A stretch of DNA of 64,000 bases from an uncultured Oscillospiraceae bacterium (lineage in GTDB: Bacteria; Bacillota; Clostridia; Oscillospirales; Acutalibacteraceae): positions 124,001 through 188,000 of the forward strand of contig CATXDC010000002.1 of NCBI GenBank assembly GCA_958366985.1, read 5' to 3'. Under the pieces are notes generated by a model. The model made no database searches. It saw only the letters and a list, made by a program, of their open reading frames with translations, and was not told the origin of the DNA. Both the position numbers and the translations under genes were made by a program. Below are positions 43,023-51,782 of the stretch, piece by piece (the first letter of the stretch is position 1; each line of letters opens with the position of its first letter).

Positions 43023-44885
43023 TTAATAATATGAAACGTTTGTGTTTTCAAATACGCTTTCTTTTCTTTCTGAAAGGAATTCGTCGTTAAAGAAATTGCT
43101 TCGCTGTGTAAGCTGATCGTTAACGCCCTTTACAGTATCCCTTTCACAGAGTGTTTGCTCATTTGAGAAAAGGTTTGTTCCGAGACCCAGACGATCTCCC
43201 TCAATTTTTACTCCCATTGCGGCAAGGATTGTGGGGAAATAGTCGAACTGAGCGTATTGACGATTGGTGGTCTTATGTGGCTCAAGACCTGTGTTAAGGA
43301 AAATGTTTACTGCGCTTCTTTTATAATCGGGACTGAAATCTTTGAAGAATTTCTGATCCATACTCAAGTGGTCGCCTGTAATGACAATTGTTGTATTTTC
43401 ATAGAAGTCCTGCTGCTGAATCCAGCGGATAAATTTAGTTGCCTCTTTCTGTGAATAGAAAATAGCGTTGGCGTAGGGTTTATCAAATTTCTTTTCAGCT
43501 TTGGGGCTGAGATATCCGTCGGGGAAGTGCGTGTCTGCTGTTTCCATTTCAAAGTGGAAAGGCTTTCCTGTAGCGGCGAGTCTGAGAATTTCATCCTTTG
43601 CAAATTCATAGAGCTTATCGTCCTCATATCCCCACCATACGTAATAGTCTTTAGGGATAAGACCTTTCTCTTTTGCGGCTTTGTAGTCAATAATATTAAA
43701 GTTGCCGTGATCTTTGAAATATACGGAAAGACCGCCAAAATCGGCATCGGCGCCAAACATTACTGACTGTTCATAGCCCTGAGCCTCCAATATATCTCCG
43801 AGTCCGATAGTGCCGGGCAGGAAGTATCCGGAGCGACCGTAGGAATTTCCGTCCATAGGTATTTTAAGCGGAATGCCGTTTTCCATATTTACCATACCTG
43901 CCACTGACCAGCCTGAGCCTACAAGGGTGTTGCATCCGCCGAATTTATCGTTATGGGAGAAGTTAACACCTTCCTTGGCAATTTCAAGTAAATCAGGCAT
44001 AAGATTTTCTTCCATGTATCCGCCGTATTCTTTTGAAAAATATGAATTTTCCATTGATTCAAGGTAGATATGAATAAGATTGCGCTTCTTTTCGGGGAAC
44101 TGTAATTTTACATCTCTCGGGTCGACGTAATTATCTTCGATATATGAAGAATCGGAAACATATGCGTGATAAACTTCGATAAGGTCAAACTTAACGATGC
44201 CGAAAGTGAGTCCGCCTATAAAAATAAGTATAGAAAGGATAATGCAAATAACTGAGCGGATTGCTTTGCTCAGTAAGACAATGGGATCACTTTTCAATCT
44301 GTTGAAGACCATTTTATAGGGTGAAAGAACTAAAATTGAAAATATAGTCGTAAGAAGAGCTGTTTCAAAAACAGGACCTTCAAAGATCGTAACGGCAATA
44401 TCGCTGCTTGTTCCAACTATTGGTGATTTCAGGTTAACAAGGAACTCATCGGGAGAAATATCTCCGAATGTGGCTTTTCCCCAAATGGTAGCAGTAAATA
44501 AAGCAGCTCCAAGAGCGAAAAAGATAATGGATAAAATACTCAGAACTTTAGTTTTTGTGCTGCGTTTATCCTTAGTGCGTATGTATTCGAGTCTCTTTTC
44601 GAGCAGTAATTTTACGAAAATTACTACAAGTCCGATAAATGAAGCTAATGCAATATATTTAATCGGATAAAAAGGACCGTGGAGTTCAGTGTAAAATACA
44701 TTTGGAATTTTCAGTACATATTTCATCAGTGCAAGTGATGAAAGGTTAATAAGTAATGAGTTTTCAGCAAATGTTCTTATCATAGATAAAATTTGCTTTT
44801 TTTTGGAATCGTGTTCTTTTTTAATAAGTAACACTTCAGCAGCTGTAAAAACGATGCCGATAAGAATGCAGTAAAGTAAAAGCAT
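43023..44885 (-). CDS. MdoB/LtaS-family phosphoglycerol transferase
   Basis: 620 residues from ATG 44885, chosen for the AAGGAGGA six bases upstream; the longer frame adds 21 unlikely residues. About five transmembrane helices (to about residue 235) precede an extracellular sulfatase-fold domain: LIHIYLESMENSYF (metal Glu), the nucleophile Thr region GGCNTLVGSGWSVAGMVNME, and ITGDHLSMDQ near the C-terminus. The GSGWSVAGMV segment resembles MdoB more than classical LtaS. It probably transfers glycerophosphate from phosphatidylglycerol to a surface glycan or glycolipid. Confidence 0.87.
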   Translation of the reverse strand: MLLLYCILIGIVFTAAEVLLIKKEHDSKKKQILSMIRTFAENSLLINLSSLALMKYVLKIPNVFYTELHGPFYPIKYIALASFIGLVVIFVKLLLEKRLEYIRTKDKRSTKTKVLSILSIIFFALGAALFTATIWGKATFGDISPDEFLVNLKSPIVGTSSDIAVTIFEGPVFETALLTTIFSILVLSPYKMVFNRLKSDPIVLLSKAIRSVICIILSILIFIGGLTFGIVKFDLIEVYHAYVSDSSYIEDNYVDPRDVKLQFPEKKRNLIHIYLESMENSYFSKEYGGYMEENLMPDLLEIAKEGVNFSHNDKFGGCNTLVGSGWSVAGMVNMENGIPLKIPMDGNSYGRSGYFLPGTIGLGDILEAQGYEQSVMFGADADFGGLSVYFKDHGNFNIIDYKAAKEKGLIPKDYYVWWGYEDDKLYEFAKDEILRLAATGKPFHFEMETADTHFPDGYLSPKAEKKFDKPYANAIFYSQKEATKFIRWIQQQDFYENTTIVITGDHLSMDQKFFKDFSPDYKRSAVNIFLNTGLEPHKTTNRQYAQFDYFPTILAAMGVKIEGDRLGLGTNLFSNEQTLCERDTVKGVNDQLTQRSNFFNDEFLSERKESVFENTNVSYY

Positions 44886-44965
44886 TTCTTCCTCCTTGAA
44901 TTTGTATTTGTGTTCCGTAATGATACCATGAATATTGTAGAAATACAACTGTATATCTCTTTATT

Positions 44966-44993
44966 TTTATACTATTTTGTGTAGATTTGTCGA
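44966..44993 (-). promoter_or_regulatory. Probable promoter of the MdoB/LtaS-like gene
   Basis: On the minus strand TCGACA (44993-44988) and TATAAA (44971-44966) are 16 bases apart, about 80 bases before the ATG. Confidence 0.55.
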
Positions 44994-45061
44994 AAGAATT
45001 ATTTTAGAAGTACAAGTTAAACGCAATTTATGTGTGACTTATTAAATTATAGGAAAAAGCG

Positions 45062-45090
45062 TTGCTTTTATTAAGATTATGTAGTAAACT
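45062..45090 (+). promoter_or_regulatory. Probable promoter of the pnuC leader
   Basis: TTGCTT (45062-45067) and TAAACT (45085-45090) are 17 bases apart, giving a leader of about 100 nucleotides before pnuC. Confidence 0.5.
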
Positions 45091-45095
45091 TTAAT

Positions 45096-45181
45096 GGTTA
45101 ACTGCCACCGGGTAGTAGATGCAATAGCATCCGTTTACACATCGTTAGGTCTTTGAAGATGTGTGCGGGTGTTTATTTTTT
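45096..45181 (+). ncRNA. Attenuator-like leader upstream of pnuC
   Basis: GATGC-AATA-GCATC (45118-45131) forms a small hairpin. Its 3' half overlaps CATCCG (45128-45133), which together with ACACATC (45137-45143) can pair with GATGTGT and CGGGTG further down, giving an extended stem followed by TTTATTTTTTT. Mutually exclusive stems and a terminator just before the Shine-Dalgarno suggest ligand-dependent attenuation. I could not assign a riboswitch class; PnuC-family genes are known riboswitch targets. Confidence 0.55.
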
Positions 45182-45197
45182 TGGAGGTTTTACATTT

Positions 45198-45902
45198 ATG
45201 TTCAGAATAAAGGATGCAATAAATTATTTTTCAAAGGCTGAAATAATTCTGTGGCTTTCCTCGATTACATTTATTATTTGTTCCTTTTTGATTTTTGACA
45301 GAGGAAATTACGTGACTCTCGCAGCCTCTTTAATCGGAGCAACTTCTCTTATTTTCTGTGCAAAGGGAAATCCCATAGGTCAGCTTCTGATGATAGTCTT
45401 CAGTGTCCTTTACGGAATTATCTCCTTTACCTTTGCTTATTACGGTGAAATGATAACTTATCTCGGAATGACTGCTCCCATGGCGGTATTTGCACTTATT
45501 TCGTGGCTTAAAAATCCTTATAACGGCAATAAGTCTGAAGTCAAAGTGAATACAATCAGTAGCTCAGAAATAATATTCATGCTCTTTTTAGCAGCAGTTG
45601 TAACTGGGGTTTTCTATTTCATTTTAAAATTTTTCAATACCGCAAATCTGCTTCCCAGTACTCTTTCGGTAACTACAAGTTTTATTGCTGTTTATCTTAC
45701 TTTCAGACGAAGTCCTTATTTTCCTCTTGCCTATGCTGCAAATGATTTGGTGCTGATTGTTTTATGGACACTCGCTTCCTTATCCGACAGCTCATATATA
45801 TCTGTTGTTATATGTTTTGTAATGTTTCTTGCAAATGATATTTATGGATTTATCAGCTGGATAAAAATGAGAAAACGTCAAACACAGGAGATAGCAGCCT
45901 GA
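45198..45902 (+). CDS. pnuC: PnuC-family nicotinamide riboside (vitamin) transporter
   Basis: 234 residues from ATG 45198, chosen because TTGGAGG is seven to eight bases upstream; an upstream in-frame start at 45153 lies inside the leader terminator. Seven to eight hydrophobic segments are present. The WLKNPYNGNKSEV and C-terminal NDIYGFISWIKMRKRQ motifs are typical of PnuC facilitators, which move nicotinamide riboside. Relatives carry riboflavin or thiamine, so the exact vitamin is uncertain. Confidence 0.88.
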   Translation: MFRIKDAINYFSKAEIILWLSSITFIICSFLIFDRGNYVTLAASLIGATSLIFCAKGNPIGQLLMIVFSVLYGIISFTFAYYGEMITYLGMTAPMAVFALISWLKNPYNGNKSEVKVNTISSSEIIFMLFLAAVVTGVFYFILKFFNTANLLPSTLSVTTSFIAVYLTFRRSPYFPLAYAANDLVLIVLWTLASLSDSSYISVVICFVMFLANDIYGFISWIKMRKRQTQEIAA

Positions 45903-45908
45903 GAAAGC

Positions 45909-45937
45909 AAAAAGCGGCGTATTATACGCCGCTTTTA
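45909..45937. terminator. Bidirectional terminator between pnuC and the zinc-ribbon gene
   Basis: GCGGCGT pairs with ACGCCGC, flanked by A5 upstream and T4 downstream, between convergent genes. Confidence 0.85.
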
Positions 45938-45964
45938 ATCGTTAGGTGAATGATCTGTTTTACG

Positions 45965-46405
45965 TTAGTTTATGATTCTGAATCTGCCTATAAGAGGAAG
46001 CTCTTTAAACTGTCCGTTCAGAGCATTTACAATACCCATTACAAAGCATACAGCGCAGAAAATTCCCCAAATCCATCCGATAACAGGGATTATTGAAAGG
46101 AATGCAAACAGTGTTAAAAGAAGAGCCTGATTTGCATGGAAACGGATAAATCTTGAGTTAGGCGCTGCAACAAGTGCGAGTATGATCATGCCGCTTATGT
46201 ATCCCAGTGCTGCCAGATTTTTATTGGCTGCTACATCAGCCTGCATATTGTAATCATCAAAGGGCTGCTGGAACTGCTGGGGCTGCGGCTGTGATTCCTG
46301 ATACTGGGGCTGTGGTTCGGGAGATGAAAATTTTGCTCCGCAGACCGTGCAGAAAAGGGCATTATCGTCTACCTGACTGCCGCATACGTTACAGAATTTG
46401 CTCAT
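45965..46405 (-). CDS. Zinc-ribbon membrane protein (DUF4870-like)
   Basis: 146 residues from ATG 46405 with AAAGGAGG seven bases upstream. The N-terminal zinc ribbon is FCNVCGSQVDDNALFCTVCGAKF. A Gln/Pro-rich linker (about 28-50) leads to a hydrophobic domain with two to three helices and the RFIRFHANQALLLTLFA motif seen in DUF4870/Tic20-like small membrane proteins. Function unknown. Confidence 0.8.
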   Translation of the reverse strand: MSKFCNVCGSQVDDNALFCTVCGAKFSSPEPQPQYQESQPQPQQFQQPFDDYNMQADVAANKNLAALGYISGMIILALVAAPNSRFIRFHANQALLLTLFAFLSIIPVIGWIWGIFCAVCFVMGIVNALNGQFKELPLIGRFRIIN

Positions 46406-46587
46406 AGGAAAACCTCCTTTAATATGAAAAGACATAGTCTTTTTTTAATTATACATATTTTTTCAACACTTTACTATACTTTTTTTAAATTCATACTGTG
46501 TCTTCTTATGTAAATTGAGTAAAATTTTTAATTTTACGCTGTTTGTTTGACTTGCTTTTCAGCATAAAATAACCCTTTTACTTTCTC

Positions 46588-46617
46588 TTGCACATATTGA
46601 TCTATTTATGATAAAAT
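46588..46617 (+). promoter_or_regulatory. Probable promoter for lepA
   Basis: TTGCAC (46588-46593) and TAAAAT (46612-46617), 18 bases apart, with a TG just upstream of the -10 box, about 80 bases before lepA. Confidence 0.6.
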
Positions 46618-46697
46618 AACTATATTATGTAATTTTTTTCAAATGGCGTACTTTTAGGTGTGCCGTAGGTATAATTGACAATCAGAGGTGAACGGTT

Positions 46698-48509
46698 TTG
46701 GCAATACCCAAAAGCAATATCAGAAACTTTTCAATAATTGCCCATATAGACCACGGAAAATCCACGTTGGCAGACAGACTTCTTGAAGTTACAAATTCCG
46801 TAGCTTTAAGAGATATGACAGCCCAGCTTCTTGACAATATGGATCTTGAGCGTGAGCGTGGAATTACAATCAAAGCCCATGCCGTAAAGCTTAACTATAA
46901 GGCAAAGGACGGCGAGGAGTACGAGCTTAATCTTATTGATACTCCCGGCCACGTTGACTTTAACTATGAGGTTTCAAGGTCACTTGCCGCCTGTGAGGGA
47001 GCAGTGCTTATTGTTGACGCTTCACAGGGCATTGAGGCGCAGACTTTGGCAAACACATATCTTGCCCTTGACCACGATCTTGAAATAGTTCCCGTAATAA
47101 ATAAAATTGACCTTCCGGCAGCAGATCCCGAAAGAGTTGCCCACGAGGTTGAGGATATTATAGGAATACCCTGTCTGGACGCTCCGAGGGTTTCGGCTAA
47201 AACAGGAGAAAATGTAGAGCAGGTTCTCGAAAGAATAGTTTCGGATATACCGGCTCCTGAGGGAGATGAAACAAAGCCCCTTAAGGCTCTTGTATTCGAT
47301 TCCGTTTATGACAGCTACCGTGGAGTTATAGTATATGTGCGTATCAAGGACGGAAAGATAAAGGCCGGCGATACAATGCGCATGATGGCAACGGGAGCAC
47401 AGTTTACTGTTGTAGAAGTAGGCTGTATGAGAGCTACCAGCATGGAGCCTATGGATGAACTCAGAGCCGGTGATGTTGGATATATCACAGCTTCAATTAA
47501 GACAGTAAGCGATGCAAGAGTCGGTGACACCGTAACCCTTGCCACAAATCCTGCTGCAGAACCTCTTCCCGGATACCGTCAGGTAAACCCCATGGTTTTC
47601 TGCGGAGTTTATCCCGCTGACGGAGCCGATTACGAAAATCTTCGTGATGCTCTCGAAAAGCTTCAGCTTAACGATGCATCCCTTTCCTATGAGCCTGAAA
47701 CTTCCGGCGCATTGGGATTTGGTTTCAGATGCGGATTTTTGGGACTTCTCCACCTTGAGATTATTCAGGAACGTCTTGAAAGGGAATATAACCTTGACCT
47801 TGTAACTACAATTCCCAGCGTTGTATATAAGGTTCATCTCACTGACGGCAGTGTAATAAATGTTGATAACCCAACCCATTATCCGGACCCGGCAGTTATC
47901 GATTACTGCGAAGAGCCCATGACCAATGCTCATATTTATGCTCCGCCGGATTATGTAGGCGCAATAATGGATCTTTGTCAGGACAGACGAGGAGTATTTA
48001 AGGATATGACCTATCTTGCTCCCGACAGAGTTGATATACACTATGAGCTTCCCCTTAACGAAATCATTTACGATTTCTTTGATGTGCTCAAATCACGCAC
48101 AAGGGGCTATGCTTCTTTCGATTATGAAATTGACAAATATAACCGTTCACAGCTTGTAAAGCTCGATGTACTTCTTAACGGCGATATTGTGGATGCTCTT
48201 TCCTTTATTATCCACTCTGATAAAGCTTATTCGAGAGCGAGAAAAATTGCCGAAAAGCTTAAGGAAAATATTCCACGTCAGATGTTTGAAATTCCCATAC
48301 AGCTTGCAGTGGGCGGAAAGGTTATAGCAAGAGAAACAGTAAAGGCAATGCGTAAGGACGTTCTTGCAAAGTGCTACGGCGGCGATATTACCAGAAAGAA
48401 AAAGCTTCTTGAAAAACAGAAGGAAGGTAAAAAGCGTATGCGTCACTTCGGTACCGTTGAGGTTCCCCAGGAGGCGTTTATGGCTGTTCTCAAGCTTGAC
48501 GACGAATAA
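46698..48509 (+). CDS. lepA: Elongation factor 4 (LepA)
   Basis: A ribosome-associated GTPase that back-translocates or remodels stalled ribosomes. The 603 residues are full length: AHIDHGKSTLADRL (G1), RGITIKAHAV (G2), DTPGHVDFNYEV (G3), NKIDLPAADP (G4), domain II and EF-G-like domains. The C-terminal LepA-specific domain ends with GDITRKKKLLEKQKEGKKRM. The start is TTG at 46698 with AGAGGTGA upstream; the conserved IPKSNIRNFSIIAHIDHGK begins right after it. Confidence 0.97.
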   Translation: MAIPKSNIRNFSIIAHIDHGKSTLADRLLEVTNSVALRDMTAQLLDNMDLERERGITIKAHAVKLNYKAKDGEEYELNLIDTPGHVDFNYEVSRSLAACEGAVLIVDASQGIEAQTLANTYLALDHDLEIVPVINKIDLPAADPERVAHEVEDIIGIPCLDAPRVSAKTGENVEQVLERIVSDIPAPEGDETKPLKALVFDSVYDSYRGVIVYVRIKDGKIKAGDTMRMMATGAQFTVVEVGCMRATSMEPMDELRAGDVGYITASIKTVSDARVGDTVTLATNPAAEPLPGYRQVNPMVFCGVYPADGADYENLRDALEKLQLNDASLSYEPETSGALGFGFRCGFLGLLHLEIIQERLEREYNLDLVTTIPSVVYKVHLTDGSVINVDNPTHYPDPAVIDYCEEPMTNAHIYAPPDYVGAIMDLCQDRRGVFKDMTYLAPDRVDIHYELPLNEIIYDFFDVLKSRTRGYASFDYEIDKYNRSQLVKLDVLLNGDIVDALSFIIHSDKAYSRARKIAEKLKENIPRQMFEIPIQLAVGGKVIARETVKAMRKDVLAKCYGGDITRKKKLLEKQKEGKKRMRHFGTVEVPQEAFMAVLKLDDE

Positions 48510-48517
48510 TATTAATT

Positions 48518-48550
48518 CACGGTGTTTTCTTTTGAAAGCACCGTGTTTTT
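48518..48550 (+). terminator. Terminator after lepA
   Basis: CACGGTGTTTTC pairs with GAAAGCACCGTG (partly bulged) and is followed by T5. Confidence 0.85.
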
Positions 48551-48604
48551 ATGGAAAAAATTATTTTATTGTAAAATCACTTCCAATATTTACAATTTGT
48601 TAAT

Positions 48605-48633
48605 TGAAATAGGATGAAAATAGTTGTATGATA
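48605..48633 (+). promoter_or_regulatory. htpG promoter
   Basis: TTGAAA (48605-48610) and TATGAT (48628-48633) are 17 bases apart, immediately upstream of the CIRCE element. Confidence 0.8.
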
Positions 48634-48636
48634 AAT

Positions 48637-48663
48637 TAGCACTCAAAGATAGAGAGTGCTAAT
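48637..48663 (+). promoter_or_regulatory. CIRCE element (HrcA operator)
   Basis: A perfect TTAGCACTC-N9-GAGTGCTAA inverted repeat begins four bases after the -10 box and ends 26 bases before the htpG ATG. HrcA would block transcription here under non-stress conditions. Confidence 0.97.
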
Positions 48664-48689
48664 TTTACATTATAAAAGGGGATATCACA

Positions 48690-50603
48690 ATGGAAAAACA
48701 ACAGTTTAAGGCGGAGTCAAAGCGTCTGTTGGATTTGATGATTCACTCCATATATACAAACCGTGAAATTTTTCTCAGAGAGCTTATTTCGAACGCCAGC
48801 GATGCAGAGGACAAGCTCTGCTACCTTGCATTGACCGATGAAAAGGTAGGCATGACAAGGGATGATTTTGAAATAAGAATCACAGCCGATAAAGAAAACC
48901 GCACCCTTACTGTTTCCGATAACGGTATCGGTATGGATAAAAAAGCCCTTGAGGATAATCTCGGCGTAATTGCAAAGAGCGGTTCTCTTCAGTTTAAACA
49001 GGAGCATGCAGGAGAAGAGGGCAGTGCCAATGATGTCGATATTATCGGTCAGTTTGGCGTAGGCTTCTATTCAGCATTTATGGTAAGTGATAAGGTAACC
49101 GTTGTAAGCCGTGCCTATGGCAGCGATACAGCATACTGCTGGGAGTCCGAGGGCGAGGACGGATACACAATCACTGAATGTGAAAAGGATACTGTCGGTA
49201 CAGACGTTATAATGCATATTAAGGCAGACGGCGAAGAGGATAAATATTCTGAATTCCTTGAGGAATACACTCTCCGCTCACTTGTAAAGAAATATTCTGA
49301 CTACATTCATTTCCCCATTAAAATGGATGTAACAAAGAGCCGTCCCATTGAAAAGGCTGAGGGCGAAGAGGATAAAGACGAAGCGCCCAAGTACGAAACA
49401 TATACGGAAACAGAAACCCTCAACAGCATGGTTCCCCTCTGGCATAAGAATAAGAGCGAGGTAACTCAGGAGGAGTATAACAGCTTCTATAAGGATATGT
49501 TTATGGATTACGAAGATCCTATCCTTACAATCAGTGTAAAAACTGACGGTATTGTCTCCTATGAAGCATTGCTCTTTGTTCCCTCAAGAACACCTTATGA
49601 CTATTATACAAAGGACTATGAAAAGGGACTGAGACTTTATTCAAGCGGTGTTATGATTATGGAAAAATGCGCCGATCTTCTTCCCGAGCATTTCCGCTTT
49701 GTAAAGGGTGTTGTGGATTCACAGGATCTCTCCCTTAATATTTCAAGAGAAATGCTCCAGCAGGACAGACAGCTTAAATCCATTGCTTCAAGCATTGAGA
49801 AGAAGATAAAGAGAGAGCTTTTAAAGCTCATGAAGGACGACAGAGAGAAGTACGAAAAGTTCTTTGAGAGCTTCGGATTGCAGCTTAAATACGGCGTTGT
49901 AAATGAGTTTGGAGCCAATAAGGAAATGCTCCGTGATCTGCTTATTTTCAGAACCTCAGAGAGCGATAAGCCCATTACTCTTTCAGAATATGAAGAGCGC
50001 ATGAAGAGTGAGCAGAAGTATGTTTACTATGCCTGCGGTGAGACAGCTGCAAAAATCGCTGCACTTCCTCAGACAGAGTATGTACGTGAAAAGGGATATG
50101 AAATTCTTTATCTCACAGATGAGGTTGACGAGTTTGTCATGCAGATGCTCCACGATGTAAACGGCAAGGACATTAAGTCAGTAAACGATGACGATATTGC
50201 CGATGATGGCGATAAAGAGAAGTCAGAAAAGGCTGACGAGGTAAATAAGGAGCTTCTTGATTTCATGAAAGAAACTCTCGGCAGTGAGGTTGTAAAAGTA
50301 AAGATTTCAAATAAACTTAAAAATCATCCTGTATTTCTCACCAGTGAAGGCGGAATAACTCTTGAAATGGAGAAATATTTTGCTAAAATGAAGACAGAGG
50401 GACCCATGAAAGCTCAGAAGGTACTGGAGCTTAACGGCGAGCACAAGATGTTTGAGGCTCTTAAAGATGCCTTTGCAAATGATAAAGAGAAAGCGGCAAA
50501 GCTTACAAAGCTGCTTTATTCTCAGGCATTGCTTATTGCGGGCTTCTCCCTTGAAAATCCCACCGAGTATGCAGACCTTGTATGCTCACTTGTTACGGAG
50601 TAA
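48690..50603 (+). CDS. htpG: Molecular chaperone HtpG (Hsp90)
   Basis: Bacterial Hsp90, an ATP-dependent chaperone homodimer; 637 residues. The GHKL ATPase domain carries ELISNASDAEDKL, VSDNGIGMDKKALEDNLG and GQFGVGFYSAFMV. The middle domain includes YKDMFMDYEDPILT and SLNISREMLQQDR, and the C-terminal dimerisation domain follows. AAAGGGG precedes the ATG. A CIRCE element controls it, and a DUF1292 gene follows after 12 bases. Confidence 0.97.
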   Translation: MEKQQFKAESKRLLDLMIHSIYTNREIFLRELISNASDAEDKLCYLALTDEKVGMTRDDFEIRITADKENRTLTVSDNGIGMDKKALEDNLGVIAKSGSLQFKQEHAGEEGSANDVDIIGQFGVGFYSAFMVSDKVTVVSRAYGSDTAYCWESEGEDGYTITECEKDTVGTDVIMHIKADGEEDKYSEFLEEYTLRSLVKKYSDYIHFPIKMDVTKSRPIEKAEGEEDKDEAPKYETYTETETLNSMVPLWHKNKSEVTQEEYNSFYKDMFMDYEDPILTISVKTDGIVSYEALLFVPSRTPYDYYTKDYEKGLRLYSSGVMIMEKCADLLPEHFRFVKGVVDSQDLSLNISREMLQQDRQLKSIASSIEKKIKRELLKLMKDDREKYEKFFESFGLQLKYGVVNEFGANKEMLRDLLIFRTSESDKPITLSEYEERMKSEQKYVYYACGETAAKIAALPQTEYVREKGYEILYLTDEVDEFVMQMLHDVNGKDIKSVNDDDIADDGDKEKSEKADEVNKELLDFMKETLGSEVVKVKISNKLKNHPVFLTSEGGITLEMEKYFAKMKTEGPMKAQKVLELNGEHKMFEALKDAFANDKEKAAKLTKLLYSQALLIAGFSLENPTEYADLVCSLVTE

Positions 50604-50615
50604 GGAGGAACTTTC

Positions 50616-50897
50616 TTGAACGAAAACGACGGAATAATAACCCTCACCGATGAAGAGGGGAACGACATTGATTTTCAGCTTCTTGATATAATCGAATACG
50701 AGGGCAGCGAATATGCAGCGCTGCTTCCCGTATCCGAGGGAGTTGAAAACGGCGAAAAGCAGGAAGTGCTGATTCTTCTTATCTGCGGAGAGGGCGATGA
50801 AGATGTTTCCTTTGAAGTTGTGGAAGATTTCGGAACGGTAGAGAAAATTTTCGCCGTGTTTCGTGAAAGAAACTCAGATTTATTTAATTTTGAATAA
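50616..50897 (+). CDS. DUF1292 family protein
   Basis: A 93-residue acidic protein with the DUF1292 pattern: ITLTDEEGNDIDFQLLDIIEYEGSEYAALLPV, then VLILLICGEGDEDVSFEVVED. The start is TTG at 50616, with AAGGAGGA touching the htpG stop. The function of the family is unknown. Cotranscription with htpG would place it under HrcA control. Confidence 0.85.
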   Translation: MNENDGIITLTDEEGNDIDFQLLDIIEYEGSEYAALLPVSEGVENGEKQEVLILLICGEGDEDVSFEVVEDFGTVEKIFAVFRERNSDLFNFE

Positions 50898-50909
50898 GCA
50901 AAAGAAAAG

Positions 50910-50954
50910 CGAAAAATCCCGCATCTCCAGTATTTCGGAGAGCGGGATTTTTCG
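50910..50954. terminator. Bidirectional terminator between DUF1292 gene and plsC
   Basis: CGAAAAATCCCGC pairs with GCGGGATTTTTCG, with an inner TCTCC/GGAGA pair. A- and T-runs serve both strands. Confidence 0.92.
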
Positions 50955-50984
50955 TGTGTTTAATTTATGGAGGGATAGATGTAA

Positions 50985-51782
50985 TCATTTTTTGTACTTA
51001 GCAAGCACAGCGGTGTTGTCTTTTAAGCTTCCTGAATTATCGAATGCGCTTTGCATGCTAAGGGTAACTTTATCTTTGAGATCTCTGATAGCCTCTCTTT
51101 CGGGAAGGGAAGTGTCGGGATAAACGGGAGTAAGCACATGTATTTTTGCAACAGGTTTTTTCCTGAGCTTTGATTTAGGTTCATGGTATGTTATTATCAT
51201 GGGCGCAATTGGTACGTTGTTTTTAACAGCGTAGCTGAAAGCGCCTCTTCTGAAGCCTCTTATGCCGTTATAGTAGGGGAATAATACTCCCTCAGGGTAA
51301 AAATGTATTACATGACCTTCTTTGAGAAGCTGTGAAACAGCTTCGGAAAATTTTGCCATAGCTTTTGCTGAACGGGGAATGGGGATGCCGCCTAAAAGCT
51401 TTACCAGTATTCTTACAACAGGGATTTCAAAATTTTCCTTAATTGTGGTAAAGGTGATGTCACGTCTTCCCACAGCGTTTGCAATCATACCGCAGTCGAG
51501 GAGATTTACATGGTTGCAGACTGTTATAAAGCCTTGATCTTTAAGGGGCTCGAGATTTTCTCTGCCTATTATTTCCAGATTAAACGCAAGTTTATTGAGT
51601 CCGGCTAAAGCAGGTAAAGCGAAAGCTTTAAGTCCGCCGGAGACAGCGTTGAAAACCGGATTGTCGGATATGAATTTGTAATTTTCATCTACCTTGATGT
51701 TGTAAGGTGTCCACATTTTGACGACATGTTCTTCGTCTGGCTTTACTTCCTCTGGTGATTTTACTGTGTTAATGCTTTCCAT
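50985..51782 (-). CDS. plsC: 1-acyl-sn-glycerol-3-phosphate acyltransferase (PlsC family)
   Basis: A 265-residue membrane-associated acyltransferase making phosphatidic acid. The HX4D motif is NHVNLLD (His91, Asp96). The substrate phosphate-binding motif appears as FYPEGVLFPYYNG, followed by RGAFSYAVKNNVPIAPMII. It overlaps the upstream glycosyltransferase gene by 14 bases, suggesting a shared job in membrane lipid or glycolipid synthesis. Confidence 0.88.
   Translation of the reverse strand: MESINTVKSPEEVKPDEEHVVKMWTPYNIKVDENYKFISDNPVFNAVSGGLKAFALPALAGLNKLAFNLEIIGRENLEPLKDQGFITVCNHVNLLDCGMIANAVGRRDITFTTIKENFEIPVVRILVKLLGGIPIPRSAKAMAKFSEAVSQLLKEGHVIHFYPEGVLFPYYNGIRGFRRGAFSYAVKNNVPIAPMIITYHEPKSKLRKKPVAKIHVLTPVYPDTSLPEREAIRDLKDKVTLSMQSAFDNSGSLKDNTAVLAKYKK

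Noticed and set aside
44886..44948. Upstream extension of the MdoB/LtaS-like gene
   Set aside because: The AAGGAGG ribosome-binding site lies within it and points to the ATG at 44885; the extra residues are not a signal or membrane segment.
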